Assembly: GCA_947483025.1 (NCBI GenBank)
Contig: CANKMK010000018.1
Location: forward strand, 1 to 8,873
Direction: 5' to 3'
DNA: 8,873 nt
Origin: Chloroflexota bacterium
GTDB taxonomy: Bacteria > Chloroflexota > Limnocylindria > Limnocylindrales > Limnocylindraceae
The notes under the pieces were generated by a model that ran no database searches, was not told the DNA's origin, and was given only the letters and a program-made list of their open reading frames with translations. Shown here in pieces: positions 1 through 4,789 of the stretch; position 1 is the first letter of the stretch; each line of letters starts with the position of its first letter. Made by a program: the position numbers and the translations under genes.

Positions 1-1023
1 CCGTACGACAGTTTCGAGGCAAGCGTTGACCAGTTCTTCGCCCAGGCCGCCGATGATCCTGAAGTCCTCTCCATCCGCTCCACGCTCTATCGCACTGGGG
101 CAACCTCAAGCATCCCTGCACACCTGATCCGCGCCGCCCAGGCAGGGAAAGAGGTGGTTGTCCTCGTTGAACTGAAGGCCCGCTTTGATGAGGCTGCCAA
201 CATCGAGTGGGCACGACGACTCGAAGAGGCGGGCGCGCACGTGGTCTACGGCGTCATGGGCCTTAAGACGCACTGCAAAGCGACGCTGATCGCGCGGCGT
301 GAGGGCTCCACAATTCACCGCTATGTGCACCTCTCCACGGGAAATTACAACCCGAAGACGGCACGTGGCTACACCGACATCGGCCTCTTCACCACGAACG
401 AGGTGATCGGCACCGATGTGGGAGTCCTCTTCAACTTCCTGACTGGTGCCGCGCGTACCTCGTCGTACCAGCGCATCCTCGTAGCTCCGGACTATCTACG
501 CAGCGAGATCAAACGGCGCATGGATCACCTCGCCGAGCAGGCACGAGTTGGCGCGGCAACCGCGATCACGATCAAGGTCAACGCCCTGATCGACCCTGAG
601 ATGATTCAGGTTCTCGACCGAGCCGCCGAGGCGGGGGTCTCCATCGATCTCATCGTTCGTGGCATGTGCGGTCTACTGCCGGACCCGGCGCGACATGCCA
701 CGCGCCTGCGAATCCGCTCAGTTATCGGCGACTACCTTGAGCACAGCCGCATCTATCGCTTTGCGGGACCCGAAGGAGTTGAGCTCTTCGCCGGTAGTGC
801 GGATCTGATGGAGCGCAACCTTGACCGACGCGTGGAGGTGCTCTTCCCCCTAGATGAGGGTGAGGTGCATCGCAAGGTAGACGAGATCCTCGCCGCGCTG
901 CTCGCCGACACCTCGAACGCCTGGGAGTTGCAGCCAGACGGGGCCTGGGAGCGTCTCGCAGACACGGGCATCTCGTCGTTTGAGACCTTGCGACAGGTGG
1001 CACTCGCCGCATCTCAGGCATAA
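1..1023 (+). CDS. ppk1: Polyphosphate kinase 1 (PPK1), C-terminal half, 5' end outside the window
   Basis: PPK1 reversibly moves the gamma-phosphate of ATP onto inorganic polyphosphate through a phosphohistidine enzyme. The reading frame is open from base 1, and 340 residues are visible before the TAA stop. This is about half of a usual ~690-residue PPK1, so the N-terminal and head domains lie upstream. The visible part covers the two C-terminal phospholipase-D-like catalytic domains. VELKARFDE is followed by GLKTHCK, whose His (visible residue 91, codon 271-273) aligns with the phosphorylated H435 of E. coli PPK1. STGNYNPKTARGYTD and VRGMCGLLP follow. YLEHSRIYRF holds a second conserved His (visible residue 248, codon 742-744), matching E. 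coli H592. SADLMERNLDRRVEV closes the core. Both active-site histidines are present, so the enzyme looks functional. The CYTH gene follows after 7 bases on the same strand, and an exopolyphosphatase gene lies just beyond. Confidence 0.97.
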   Translation, partial: PYDSFEASVDQFFAQAADDPEVLSIRSTLYRTGATSSIPAHLIRAAQAGKEVVVLVELKARFDEAANIEWARRLEEAGAHVVYGVMGLKTHCKATLIARREGSTIHRYVHLSTGNYNPKTARGYTDIGLFTTNEVIGTDVGVLFNFLTGAARTSSYQRILVAPDYLRSEIKRRMDHLAEQARVGAATAITIKVNALIDPEMIQVLDRAAEAGVSIDLIVRGMCGLLPDPARHATRLRIRSVIGDYLEHSRIYRFAGPEGVELFAGSADLMERNLDRRVEVLFPLDEGEVHRKVDEILAALLADTSNAWELQPDGAWERLADTGISSFETLRQVALAASQA

Positions 1024-1024
1024 T
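1019..1024 (+). promoter_or_regulatory. CATAAT, possible -10 box for a leaderless CYTH transcript
   Basis: CATAAT overlaps the ppk1 stop and ends 6 bases before the CYTH ATG, the same layout as TAGGAT at ppx. The CYTH gene has no Shine-Dalgarno. No -35 box is evident, and coupling to ppk1 translation explains expression just as well. Confidence 0.25.
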
Positions 1025-1030
1025 CTCGCC

Positions 1031-1660
1031 ATGGAGCGCGAGTTGAAATTTCTCCTCGAGCACGCACATGCTCCCGCGCTTCCTAGCGGCTACTACATGG
1101 CAGAGCCTCAGCCTACGCTCCACCTTCTCGATGAGTACTTGGACTATCGCGGCCAAATCCTCGCCGCTGGCTGGCGACTACGTCGCCGCCGATCCGATGG
1201 TGAGGGGCTCCGGTACACGCTGAAGTCCGAGCAACGTGGCGACCCATCATCTCCGCTGCGTGAACGCATAGAGATTGAGCGCGCGCCAGAGCGTGATGAG
1301 CAGATCCCGTCAGAGATTGTGGCTGCACTCTTGGCGGCCGGGGCTGACACCGCGCACGTGCTCGATCGCCTGCAGCCATACCTAACCCTGCGCCAGGAGC
1401 GTCACCCGGCAACGCTCTCAACAAGCGAAGGGGATATCGCACTAATGAGCGTCGACAAAGTGCGCGCGACGGGATCAACAGTCGAAGGGGAGCGCCGCTG
1501 GACGGAGCTTGAAATTGAGTTTTTCGCCACCGTTTCAGCCGAGGCTCGTGATCGCGCAGCCGCCGAGCTCTCCGCCTGGCTTGCAACGCAACCAGGGGTG
1601 ACGCCTGGTGGCGAATCAAAGGTCGCCCGAGCCGCGCGGCTCCTCTCAGCTTCGATCTAG
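1031..1660 (+). CDS. CYTH-domain protein, probable inorganic triphosphatase
   Basis: This 209-residue protein is a stand-alone CYTH domain, the triphosphate tunnel metalloenzyme fold. It opens with the family signature ExExK (E2, E4, K6 in MERELKF). Other tunnel residues can be seen: the basic run RLRRRR (49-54), K65 in TLKSE, the acidic strand ERIEIE (78-83), the acidic strand ELEIEF (159-164), and K197 in SKVARA near the end. Family members hydrolyse tripolyphosphate or thiamine triphosphate, or make cAMP. Next to ppk1 and ppx, a role on tripolyphosphate or short polyphosphate is the best inference. No CHAD domain is attached, although CYTH-CHAD fusions are common. I chose the ATG at 1031 because the ExExK signature must sit at the N-terminus; an in-frame extension back to 980 would only overlap ppk1. 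There is no Shine-Dalgarno sequence. Translation may be coupled to ppk1, which ends 7 bases upstream, or may be leaderless. The TAG stop shares a CTAG with the stop of the convergent ppx gene. Confidence 0.88.
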   Translation: MERELKFLLEHAHAPALPSGYYMAEPQPTLHLLDEYLDYRGQILAAGWRLRRRRSDGEGLRYTLKSEQRGDPSSPLRERIEIERAPERDEQIPSEIVAALLAAGADTAHVLDRLQPYLTLRQERHPATLSTSEGDIALMSVDKVRATGSTVEGERRWTELEIEFFATVSAEARDRAAAELSAWLATQPGVTPGGESKVARAARLLSASI

Positions 1661-1664
1661 CGCG
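1657..1664. other. Shared CTAG double stop of convergent CYTH and ppx genes
   Basis: The palindrome CTAG at 1657-1660 supplies the TAG of the CYTH gene (1658-1660) on the plus strand and the TAG of ppx (1657-1659) on the minus strand, so the two genes overlap by four bases. With the next four bases the site reads CTAGCGCG, identical to the other convergent junction at 4076. An 8-base inverted repeat (GCGCGAGG 1660-1667, CCTCGCGC 1704-1711) starts inside it, but with a 36-base spacer and no T-run it is weak as a terminator. Confidence 0.8.
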
Positions 1665-2718
1665 AGGAGCTAGCCCGAGTCTCCATCACGAGGGTTGGGA
1701 GGGCCTCGCGCCATCCATGACCCGCACGAGCCACCGCAACGACCAGGCCCTCACGAATCCCACCGCGATCCACAGTGACCTGGCGCGCCGTCGTTCGCTG
1801 CAGCAGTGCCTCAACGATCGCAATGCCAGCAGGGAGTAGTCGCGCGCGGCGTTGCGAGATTGCAAAGCGCTCTGCCACCTCTTTTGCCGTGAGCGCAACG
1901 AGTCGCTCCCCCATCGCTGCAAGATCTTCGCGCTCAATCGTGCGACTGATGAGTGTCGCTGGAACGAGTTTGAGCAGTCGTGTCGCAGTCCCGCCCACCA
2001 GGATCAGCCGGTGCACATCAGCAACGGTAAGGTCGGCAAGTGCGATCTGGGCGTGTCGGCGCAGCTCCTGCCATTCACGCGGTCGTGGTGGGTCTTGATA
2101 CGAGACACGCGCCAGAAGGCGCGCCGATCCGATGGAGACGCCAATGGCACGCGGCATCTCGCCAGGGTGAAGTTCAACCGCTTCGGTTGACCCGCCGCCA
2201 ATGTCCACGACAAGCTGCGGTACGGAATGATCATGGCCATGGTGAAGACCGAGCACCGTCAGGAGGCCCTCCTCCTCATGGGTCAAGACGATCGGCGCAT
2301 TTATTTTTGGCGTTCGCAAGGCGCGCAGCACACTCTCCTGATCGCGCGCTCGACGGAACGGTTCCGTAGCAACGACAAAGAGCTCATCAGCGCCCAAGAC
2401 GCTGGCCCTCGTCCGGAAGGCGGCAAGCGCATCGCTGATTGCGGTCGTGGCCTTGCGCCCAATGGTGCGGTCCTGTTCAACCAACCGCCCAAGCTCGATG
2501 GGCATCGACTCATCCGCGATCACCTCTTGGCGCACCCCGTCGGAGACGGCCACATACAGGTGCGTTGAGTTGGAGCCGATATCGACCACGGCGCAGACCC
2601 GCGGGATGCCCGCCTGGGAGCTCCCCACCCGGCTGCGGCGCGGCTTCGGGGTTGCGGGGGCGGTGGCGAGAGACGGTCTCGCCGCGTGAGCACTGCGTAA
2701 ACGCTTACCTGCCACCAT
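1657..2718 (-). CDS. ppx: Exopolyphosphatase, Ppx/GppA family
   Basis: This 353-residue Ppx/GppA phosphatase has the ASKHA (actin-like) fold and would remove terminal phosphates from polyphosphate or pppGpp. Visible motifs are AVVDIGSNSTHL (43-54, first phosphate loop), the catalytic-glutamate region LTHEEEGLL (145-153), VVDIGGGSTE (170-179, second phosphate loop), LVGGTATRL (240-248) and DRGGIREGL (317-325). It is a short form without the C-terminal HD-like domain of E. coli Ppx and GppA. The motif usually reading ATxAxRxA is divergent here (VATEPFRRARD, 116-126). About 40 basic, Pro/Ala/Arg-rich residues precede the first phosphate loop. A GTG at 2626-2628 (V31) would give a more typical N-terminus, but it has no ribosome-binding site. 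The ATG at 2718 has AGGA 7 bases upstream, so I prefer it. The gene is convergent with the CYTH gene (4-base overlap) and divergent from phoU. Beside ppk1, polyphosphate is the more likely substrate than pppGpp. Confidence 0.92.
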   Translation of the reverse strand: MVAGKRLRSAHAARPSLATAPATPKPRRSRVGSSQAGIPRVCAVVDIGSNSTHLYVAVSDGVRQEVIADESMPIELGRLVEQDRTIGRKATTAISDALAAFRTRASVLGADELFVVATEPFRRARDQESVLRALRTPKINAPIVLTHEEEGLLTVLGLHHGHDHSVPQLVVDIGGGSTEAVELHPGEMPRAIGVSIGSARLLARVSYQDPPRPREWQELRRHAQIALADLTVADVHRLILVGGTATRLLKLVPATLISRTIEREDLAAMGERLVALTAKEVAERFAISQRRARLLPAGIAIVEALLQRTTARQVTVDRGGIREGLVVAVARAGHGWREALPTLVMETRASSSR

Positions 2719-2724
2719 CCGCGC

Positions 2725-2730
2725 ATCCTA
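2725..2730 (-). promoter_or_regulatory. TAGGAT element ahead of ppx (candidate -10 box, or ribosome-binding site)
   Basis: TAGGAT ends 6 bases before the ATG of ppx. Read as a -10 box, it would start transcription at or next to the ATG and give a leaderless mRNA. Read as a Shine-Dalgarno, its AGGA core lies 7 bases from the ATG, which is also ideal. The sequence alone cannot separate the two. The same hexamer at a similar distance precedes proS. Confidence 0.4.
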
Positions 2731-2769
2731 GCCGTGAACGGAGATTCCCTCTTGGCGGGGCTGGGGCGG

Positions 2770-2775
2770 TAGGAT
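2770..2775 (+). promoter_or_regulatory. TAGGAT candidate -10 box for phoU-sixA
   Basis: TAGGAT lies 33 bases upstream of the chosen phoU ATG, too far to be its ribosome-binding site. As a -10 box it would place the transcript start near 2782 and give a leader of about 27 bases that contains the GGAGGGA ribosome-binding site. No -35 match is visible. Confidence 0.4.
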
Positions 2776-2799
2776 GTGAGCAACGTACTTAAGCAGCGC

Positions 2800-2806
2800 G
2801 GAGGGA
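2800..2806 (+). promoter_or_regulatory. Ribosome-binding site of phoU
   Basis: GGAGGGA is the best Shine-Dalgarno sequence seen at a gene start in the window. Its GGAGG core lies 4 bases before the ATG at 2809, a slightly tight but usable spacing. It decides the start in favour of that ATG over the in-frame GTG at 2776, which has only AGGA one base away. Confidence 0.6.
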
Positions 2807-2808
2807 CT

Positions 2809-3558
2809 ATGCCAACAGGAGACGATCAGCGTCGAGTCGAGAGCGAGATCCAGGAGATCCTCGCGCGCACCGCAAATGATGGCGCCACGGCGGCCCCGCA
2901 GGGCGCCCGCGAGCCGCTCGACCGCGAGCTGCGCAACATCAAAGAGACGGTTATCCGCATGGGGAGCATGGCTGAGGCGGCGATCCGTGATGCCCTCGAC
3001 GCCCTCGTAACGCACAACGCCGAAAAGGCCACCGCGGTGATCATCGGCGATCGCAAGATCAACGATATGCAGCATGAGGTCATCACCGCCATCACCACCA
3101 CCATCGCCACCCAGAGCCCCGTGGCACGCGACCTCCGCAACCTCTTGATGATGAACCACGTCGTCTATGAGCTTGAGCGCATCGGCGACCATGCCGCCTC
3201 TGTCGCCAAGATTGCTGTGCAGCTCGCCCCTGAGCCAGCGCTCCAGCGCTACCTCCACCTGCCCGAGATCGGTGAGCTCGCGGCGACGCAGCTGCACGGC
3301 ATCTTGATGGCGCTCGTTGATGTTGACCCGGCGCGCGCCCGGGAGGTCGCGGTGAGCGACGACCAGATCGACGCCCTCTATCGCCAGTCCTTTGATGAGT
3401 GTGTCCGCCTCATGGAGGCCGACAAGTCGAACGTTGCCCGCGGCACGCGACTCCTCTTTGCTGCTCACTACCTGGAGCGCATCGGCGATCGCACCACCAA
3501 CATCGCCGAAGACATTGTCTACCTTGCCTCTGGAGAGGTCGAGGACCTCAATCCTTGA
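2809..3558 (+). CDS. phoU: Phosphate signalling regulator PhoU
   Basis: PhoU is a cytoplasmic all-helical protein that links the state of the phosphate transporter to the PhoR kinase and restrains phosphate uptake. This copy has 249 residues with two repeats of the PhoU three-helix bundle. The domain opens at LDRELRNIKETVIRMGSMAEAAI (38-59). The two signature metal-binding motifs are YELERIGDHAASVAK (120-134) and HYLERIGDRTTNIAED (220-235), each with the E/DxxxD pattern (E123/D127, E223/D227). The first ~35 residues are a polar, probably disordered extension. I chose the ATG at 2809 because of the GGAGGGA just upstream; an in-frame GTG at 2776 would add 11 residues. sixA follows with a 4-base TTGA overlap, so the two are probably co-translated. 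No pst genes are visible, so its transporter partner must be elsewhere. The PhoR-like kinase gene nearby is a plausible partner. Confidence 0.95.
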   Translation: MPTGDDQRRVESEIQEILARTANDGATAAPQGAREPLDRELRNIKETVIRMGSMAEAAIRDALDALVTHNAEKATAVIIGDRKINDMQHEVITAITTTIATQSPVARDLRNLLMMNHVVYELERIGDHAASVAKIAVQLAPEPALQRYLHLPEIGELAATQLHGILMALVDVDPARAREVAVSDDQIDALYRQSFDECVRLMEADKSNVARGTRLLFAAHYLERIGDRTTNIAEDIVYLASGEVEDLNP

Positions 3559-4079
3559 GTTCGGACCGCGCAGCTTCGGAGAAGGACCTGAAGCGCCTCT
3601 ACATCGTTCGCCATGCAGACGCAGGTGATCCCGCCGAATGGATCGGCCCGGATGCAGAGCGACCACTCAGCTCCAAGGGAGTTAAGCAGGCCGCCCGACT
3701 TGCCGCGGCGCTCGTTGCTGCAGGCACGAACGTTGGATCACTCCGCACATCGCCCGCGCGCCGCTGCACCGAAACCTGCGCCGTTATCGCCGCAGCGCTA
3801 GAGACAACCGCCACCATCGACGAGCACCTCGCCGACGGACCAACTGCGGCGCACGTTGCAAAACTCCTCGCCCGACGCGGTAACGACGCCCTGCTCCTCG
3901 TCGGGCACCAGCCGCACCTTGGCAATCTGATCGCCGAGCTCACCGGCCTTGCCGCGATCCCCGTCGAGAAGGGGTCCATGATTCGCATCGATATCGCCGC
4001 CCCATACACGCCGGGGAGCGGCCGTCTGGTTGCGCTCGTTCCGCCCGCGCTCCTCCGCGCCCCGAAGAGCGAGCGCTAG
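3555..4079 (+). CDS. sixA: SixA-type phosphohistidine phosphatase (histidine phosphatase superfamily)
   Basis: This 174-residue protein belongs to branch 1 of the histidine phosphatase superfamily and is close in length to E. coli SixA (161). The catalytic RHA motif is at 19-21 in LYIVRHADAGD, where H20 would be the nucleophile. LRTSPARRCTETC (63-75) matches the conserved SPxxRxxxT segment. VGHQPHLGNLI (116-126) holds the second catalytic His, H118. E. coli SixA removes phosphate from phosphohistidine in ArcB and in the nitrogen phosphotransferase system. Here a sensor kinase, or another phosphohistidine protein, could be the target, but that is inference. The start I prefer is a TTG at 3555, whose last two bases overlap the TGA of phoU (TTGA), typical of translational coupling. 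A CTG at 3588 with GGAG 6 bases upstream is the alternative and leaves only two residues ahead of RLYIV. The stop shares a CTAG with the convergent GDPD gene. Confidence 0.88.
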   Translation: MSSDRAASEKDLKRLYIVRHADAGDPAEWIGPDAERPLSSKGVKQAARLAAALVAAGTNVGSLRTSPARRCTETCAVIAAALETTATIDEHLADGPTAAHVAKLLARRGNDALLLVGHQPHLGNLIAELTGLAAIPVEKGSMIRIDIAAPYTPGSGRLVALVPPALLRAPKSER

Positions 4080-4083
4080 CGCG
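4073..4083. other. Shared CTAG double stop of convergent sixA and GDPD genes
   Basis: CTAG at 4076-4079 gives the TAG of sixA (4077-4079, plus strand) and the TAG of the GDPD gene (4076-4078, minus strand). It sits at the centre of a perfect 10-base palindrome, GCGCTAGCGC (4073-4082). The octamer CTAGCGCG (4076-4083) is the same as at the CYTH/ppx junction (1657-1664). Confidence 0.8.
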
Positions 4084-4789
4084 TCGCCGCGCGAGCGGCA
4101 GTCGCCCCGTCCCCCTCTGCGCAGAGGGCAGTGAGGCGCAGATCGCTCGCCCATGCGGCGTCAGCTGCGTCTCGAAGAGTCCAGGCCGCGATCTCAAGTC
4201 CCGCTTCGTTCCAACGGCTGAGGTTCGCGTCGCTCAAGAGATCCATCGCAACAGAGAGGCCATCGCATCCTAGGCGTGCCGCCTCCTCCGCCTCTGCCGC
4301 CGATTCGGCGTTGAGCCAGCGCGACCAGTGAGGTGCGTGCCCCTCAACCGCGCGGAGGACGCTCGGGGAGAAACTTGAGAGCACAACCCCCTCTGCCTCC
4401 GCGCCGCGAGCTGCGACAAGGGTGGCGAATAGCGCATCGGTGGGCTGCTCTTTTAGCTCAAGGTCGATCAACGTGGTGGTGGGCATGGCGACAAGCGCTT
4501 GCGCGAGCGTTGGTATGCCAATCTCCGCCAGATCCGCAACGGAGAGTTCCGACACACGACGTGGTACCTCATAGAGCCGATCAAGCGTCTCATCGTGCAC
4601 GATCACCGCTGTGCCCTCGGCACTGAAGCGCACGTCAAACTCCACCCCGTCGAACTGTTCTGCTCCTGCGACGAGTGCGGCCAGGCTGTTCTCACGGATC
4701 GTCGCGTTGTGGGCCCCTCGGTGCGCGAGAAGGAGTGGGCGCCCGAGTGCTTCACGTGCGCGACCGATCGCGCTTGAGTAACGACTCAG
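4076..4789 (-). CDS. Glycerophosphodiester phosphodiesterase (GDPD), apparently with a non-standard start
   Basis: GDPD enzymes cut glycerophosphodiesters to an alcohol and glycerol-3-phosphate using a metal ion in a TIM barrel. The catalytic signature HRGAHNATIRENS is in frame, with His at codon 4721-4723, Arg beside it and Glu ten residues on. It is followed by DGVEFDVRFS (E and D metal ligands) and VHDETLDR (second His). LIDLELKE, SFSPSVLRAV and AAWTLRDA continue the barrel. The first ATG/GTG/TTG start in this frame is the GTG at 4645, but it would discard HRG and EN, which are essential. I extend the gene to a CTG at 4787-4789, which overlaps the TGA of the kinase gene (CTGA) and gives 237 residues, the normal family length. 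Its N-terminus would be LSRYSSAIGRAREALGRPLL. A rare ATC start or a sequence error upstream is also possible. The gene sits last in a minus-strand run after the PhoR-like kinase, as expected for a phosphate-scavenging gene. No signal peptide is seen, so it is probably cytoplasmic. Confidence 0.82.
   Translation of the reverse strand: MSRYSSAIGRAREALGRPLLLAHRGAHNATIRENSLAALVAGAEQFDGVEFDVRFSAEGTAVIVHDETLDRLYEVPRRVSELSVADLAEIGIPTLAQALVAMPTTTLIDLELKEQPTDALFATLVAARGAEAEGVVLSSFSPSVLRAVEGHAPHWSRWLNAESAAEAEEAARLGCDGLSVAMDLLSDANLSRWNEAGLEIAAWTLRDAADAAWASDLRLTALCAEGDGATAARAATR
4113..4128. terminator. Perfect 16-base hairpin at the sixA / GDPD convergent ends
   Basis: CCCTCTGCGCAGAGGG is fully self-complementary and can fold as a 6-base CCCTCT/AGAGGG stem with a GCGC loop on either strand. 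It lies 34 bases past the sixA stop and within the last codons of the GDPD gene. That position suits a transcription stop for sixA or a bidirectional barrier. No T-run follows on either strand, so it is not a classical intrinsic terminator, and the call is tentative. Confidence 0.35.

Larger units (their letters stand above)
2719..2808. promoter_or_regulatory. Divergent ppx / phoU intergenic region
   Basis: This 90-base gap separates the divergent ppx and phoU starts and is the only place in the window where promoters must fire both ways. It holds two TAGGAT hexamers, one on each strand (2725-2730 minus, 2770-2775 plus), each matching the TAnnnT pattern of a -10 box. I found no convincing -35 box at 16-18 bases from either. 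A single GTTCAC on the minus strand (2731-2736) resembles half of an actinobacterial PHO box, but no second repeat follows, so I do not call one. Confidence 0.5.

Noticed and set aside
154..1023. The GTG at 154 as the true start of the PPK gene
   Set aside because: The frame is open to base 1 and the residues before it match conserved PPK1 sequence, so the gene continues beyond the window edge.
1660..1711. GCGCGAGG / CCTCGCGC inverted repeat as a terminator at the CYTH/ppx junction
   Set aside because: A 36-base spacer and no T-run make a stable terminator unlikely. Mentioned only with the junction.
2731..2736. GTTCAC on the minus strand as a PHO box
   Set aside because: PHO boxes need at least two spaced repeats. 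Only one half-like match is present.
2728..3666. A 312-codon open frame on the minus strand opposite phoU
   Set aside because: It mirrors the PhoU codons and would run into the divergent promoter region. No recognisable domain.
4499..4777. A 92-codon plus-strand frame with several Cys residues, opposite the GDPD start
   Set aside because: The CDEC and CFTC pattern looked zinc-finger-like, but the opposite strand encodes the catalytic HRG and EN motifs of GDPD, which fully explains the sequence.
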